A stretch of 64,000 nt of DNA from Siphonodentalium dalli (lineage: Eukaryota > Mollusca > Scaphopoda > Gadilida > Siphonodentaliidae): the NCBI GenBank assembly GCA_032622095.1, contig CP136064.1, forward strand, positions 5,635,512 to 5,699,511. The letters run 5' to 3'. The notes beneath the pieces were generated by a model that was not told where the DNA came from, made no database searches, and worked only from the letters and a program-made list of their open reading frames with translations. Below are positions 61,401-64,000 of this stretch, in pieces. The translations under genes were made by a program, and so were the position numbers. The number at the start of each line of letters is the position of its first letter. Positions within the stretch are counted from its first letter, which is position 1.

Positions 61401-64000
61401 AGAGACGCGTTAACAGTGAATGAATGGGAGAATCTATTGGTGAGAGACGGGTTAACAGTGGCTGAATGGGAGAATCTATTGGTGAGAGACGGGTTAACAG
61501 TGGCTGAATGGGAGAATCTATTGGTGAGAGACGGGTTAACAGTGGCTGAATGGGAGAATCTATTGGTGAGAGACGGGTTAACAGTGAATGAATGGGAGAA
61601 TCTATTGGTGAGAGACGGGTTAACAGTGGCTGAATGGGAGAATCTATTGGTGAGAGGCGGGTTAACAGTGGCTGAATGGGAGAATCTATTGGTGAGAGAC
61701 GGGTTAACAGTGGCTGAATGGGAGAATCTATTGGTGAGAGGCGGGTTAACAGGGGCTGAATGGGAGAATCTATTGGTGAGAGACGGGTTAACAGTGGCTG
61801 AATGGGAGAATCTATTGGTGAGAGACGGGTTAACAGTGGCTGAATGGGAGAATCTATTGGTGACAGACGGGTTAACAGTGGCTGAATGGGAGAATCTATT
61901 GGTGAGAGGCGGGTTAACAGTGGCTGAATGGGAGAATCTATTGGTGAGAGACGGGTTAACAGTGGCTGAATGGGAGAATCTATTGGTGAGAGACGGGTTA
62001 ACAGTGGCTGAATGGGAGAATCTATTGGTGAGAGACGGGTTAACAGTGAATGAATGGGAGAATCTATTGGTGAGAGACGGGTTAACAGTGGCTGAATGGG
62101 AGAATGTATTGGTGAGAGACGGGTTAACAGTGGCTGAATGGGAGAATCTATTGGTGAGAGACGGGTTAACAGCGGCTGAATGGGAGAATCTATTGGTGAG
62201 AGACGGGTTAACAGAGGCTGAATGGGAGAATCTATTGGTGAGAGACAGGTTAACAGTGGCTGAATGGGAGAATCTATTGGTGAGAGACGGGTTAACAGAG
62301 GCTGAATGGGAGAATCTATTGGTGAGAGACGGGTTAACAGTGAATGAATGGGAGAATCTATTGGTGAGAGACGGGTTAACAGTGAATGAATGGGAGAATG
62401 TATTGGTGAGAGACGGGTTAACAGTGGCTGAATGGGAGAATCTATTGGTGAGAGACGGGTTAACAGTGGCTGAATGGGAGAATCTATTGGTGAGAGACGG
62501 GTTAACAGTGAATGAATGGGAGAATCTAATGAGGCGAGAGACGGGTTAACAGTGGCTGAATGGGAGAATCTATTGGTGAGAGACGGGTTAACAGTGGCTG
62601 AATGGGAGAATCTATTGATGAGAGACGGGTTAACAGTGAATGAATGGGAGAATCTATTGGTGAGAGACGTGTTAACAGTGGCTGAATGGGAGAATCTATT
62701 GGTGAGAGACGTGTTAACAGTGGCTGAATGGGAGAATCTATTGGTGAGAGACGGGTTAACAGTGGCTGAATGGGAGAATCTATTGGTGAGAGACGGGTTA
62801 ACAGTGAATGAATGTGAGAATCTATTGGTGAGAGACGGGTTAACAGTGTCTGAATGGGAGAATCTATTGGTGAGAGACGGGTTAACAGTGGCTGAATGGG
62901 AGAATCTATTGGTGAGAGACGGGTTAACAGTGGCTGAATGGGAGAATCTATTGGTGAGAGACGGGTTAACAGTGAATGAATGTGAGAATCTATTGGTGAG
63001 AGACGGGTTAACCGTGAATGAATGGGAGAATCTATTGGTGAGAGACGGGTTAACAGTGGCTGAATGGGAGAATCTATTGGTGAGAGACGGGTTAACAGTG
63101 AATGAATGGGAGAATCTATTGGTGAGAGACGGGTTAACAGTGGCTGAATGGGAGAATCTATTGGTGAGAGACGGGTTAACAGTGGCTGAATGGGAGAATC
63201 TATTGGTGAGTGACGGGTTAACAGTGGCTGAATGGGAGAATCTATTGGTGAGAGACGGGTTAACAGTGGCTGAATGGGAGAATCTATTGGTGAGAGACGG
63301 GTTAACAGTGGCTGAATGGGAGAATCTATTGGTGAGAGACGGGTTAACAGTGGCTGAATGGGAGAATCTATTGGTGAGAGACGGGTTAACAGTGGCTGAA
63401 TGGGAGAATCTATTGGTGAGAGACGGGTTAACAGTGGCTGAATGGGAGAATCTATTGGTGAGAGACGGGTTAACAGTGGCTGAATGGGAGAATCTATTGG
63501 TGAGAGACGGGTTAACAATGGCTGAATGGGAGAATCTATTGGTGAGAGACGGGTTAACAGTGGCTGAATGGGAGAATCTATTGGTGAGAGACGGGTTAAC
63601 AGTGGCTGAATGGGAGAATCTATTGGTGAGAGACGGGTTAACAATGGCTGAATGGGAGAATCTATTGGTGAGAGACGGGTTAACAGTGGCTGAATGAGAG
63701 AATCTATTGGTGAGAGACGGGTTAACAGTGGCTGAATGAGAGAATCTATTGGTGAGTGACGGGTTAACAGTGGCTGAATGGGAGAATCTATTGGTGAGAG
63801 ACGGGTTAACAGTGGCTGAATGGGAGAATCTATTGGTGAGAGACGAGTTAACAGTGGCTGAATGGGAGAATCTATTGGTGAGAGACGGGTTAACAGTGGC
63901 TGAATGGGAGAATCTATTGATGAGAGACGGGTTAACAGTGGCTGAATGGGAGAATCTATTGGTGAGAGACGGGTTAACAGTGGCTGAATGGGAGAATCTA
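55470..64000. repeat. 42-bp satellite, about 200 copies, running off the window
   Basis: Unit gtgagagacgggttaacagt + ggctgaatgggagaatctat + tg. Common variants: gtgaatgaatg, gtgactgaatg, cgcgtt, and a 43-base form with gaggcgagagcggg (55890-56200, 57409 and 57585). A cluster of 41-base units (gagacggttaac) lies at 58890-59310. Higher-order copies: a 167-base block at 59116 repeated at 59283, and a 126-base block at 60100 repeated at 60226. Because 42 = 3 x 14, one + frame reads a 14-residue repeat VRDGLTVAEWENLL and one - frame is also open. One-base indels and in-frame stops (for example at 55707 and 61173) break these frames at random, which argues against a protein. Non-coding satellite. 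Confidence 0.95.

Noticed and set aside
55470-64000. Very long open frames with a 14-residue repeat, up to 630 codons, on the + strand and a mirror frame on the - strand
   Set aside because: They follow from a 42-base unit without stops in two frames. One-base indels, 43-base units and stop codons interrupt them at random, there is no start context or unique end domain, and both strands are open. Best read as satellite.

Overview
This is a eukaryotic, almost certainly invertebrate metazoan, stretch of AT-rich DNA that is nearly all repeats. No bacterial-style gene, CRISPR array, rRNA or functional tRNA gene is visible. The only segment I recognise as host coding sequence is one 100-base internal exon of a syntaxin-1-type neuronal SNARE gene on the + strand (14877-14976), with a canonical acceptor and donor. 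The simplest reading is that much or all of the window is syntaxin-1 intron that has been filled by miniature transposons and satellites. Several dispersed repeats (a tRNA-headed SINE whose far end reads ttaaaaccccaatcaatc, a 'gagctattgccatggg' repeat, and 'atggctgccagcagccatc' repeats) are of a kind I associate with molluscs, particularly bivalves. That assignment is inference from memory and was not tested by search.

Layout. 1-1.34 kb: 51-bp satellite. 1.36-3.7 kb: a hAT MITE with a paralogous empty site, a hairpin MITE and a 25-bp satellite. 4.37-8.63 kb: a 4.3-kb inverted-repeat element with ~0.68-kb arms. 8.8-9.4 kb: a hAT MITE with a perfect 8-bp target duplication. 9.6-14.8 kb: nested MITEs and a triplicated unit. 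14.88 kb: the syntaxin exon. 15-21.5 kb: MITEs and dispersed repeats. 21.8-24.6 kb: 38-bp satellite. 25-32 kb: nested TTAA MITEs. 32.4-33.2 kb: 32-bp satellite. 33.5-38.9 kb: MITEs, a tRNA-derived SINE and another hAT element. 39.6-41.2 kb: 19-, ~47- and 68-bp arrays. 44.4-49.1 kb: a ~2.2-kb tandem segmental duplication. 49.4-55.5 kb: more nested MITEs. 55.47 kb to the end of the window: about 200 copies of a 42-bp satellite.

Four MITE groups recur and have inserted into one another: (P) a ~213-bp near-perfect hairpin with TA target sites and 'cagtaatgc' ends, pogo/Tigger-like, about 22 copies; (M) a hAT-like family with 'caagcc' ends and 8-bp target duplications, built as hairpins within a larger inverted repeat; (B) piggyBac-like elements in TTAA sites with several different termini that share one ~69-bp hairpin module (H); (G) a TA-site family with 'ctcttgagtgcc' ends. 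At least five insertions can be checked inside the window, because a duplicated, uninterrupted version of the target is also present.

The most interesting pattern is that several tandem arrays seem to be made from pieces of the TTAA MITEs. The 25-bp satellite matches half of the shared hairpin. A 31-bp array is a repeated TTAA terminus. The 68-, 76- and 42-bp arrays all carry a 'gggttaa' terminus-like motif. This suggests MITE ends and hairpins repeatedly seed satellites in this genome. Long open frames in the 25-, 42- and 72-bp arrays follow from periodicity and are not called as genes. Copy numbers and boundaries were read by eye and are approximate unless a target duplication fixes them.
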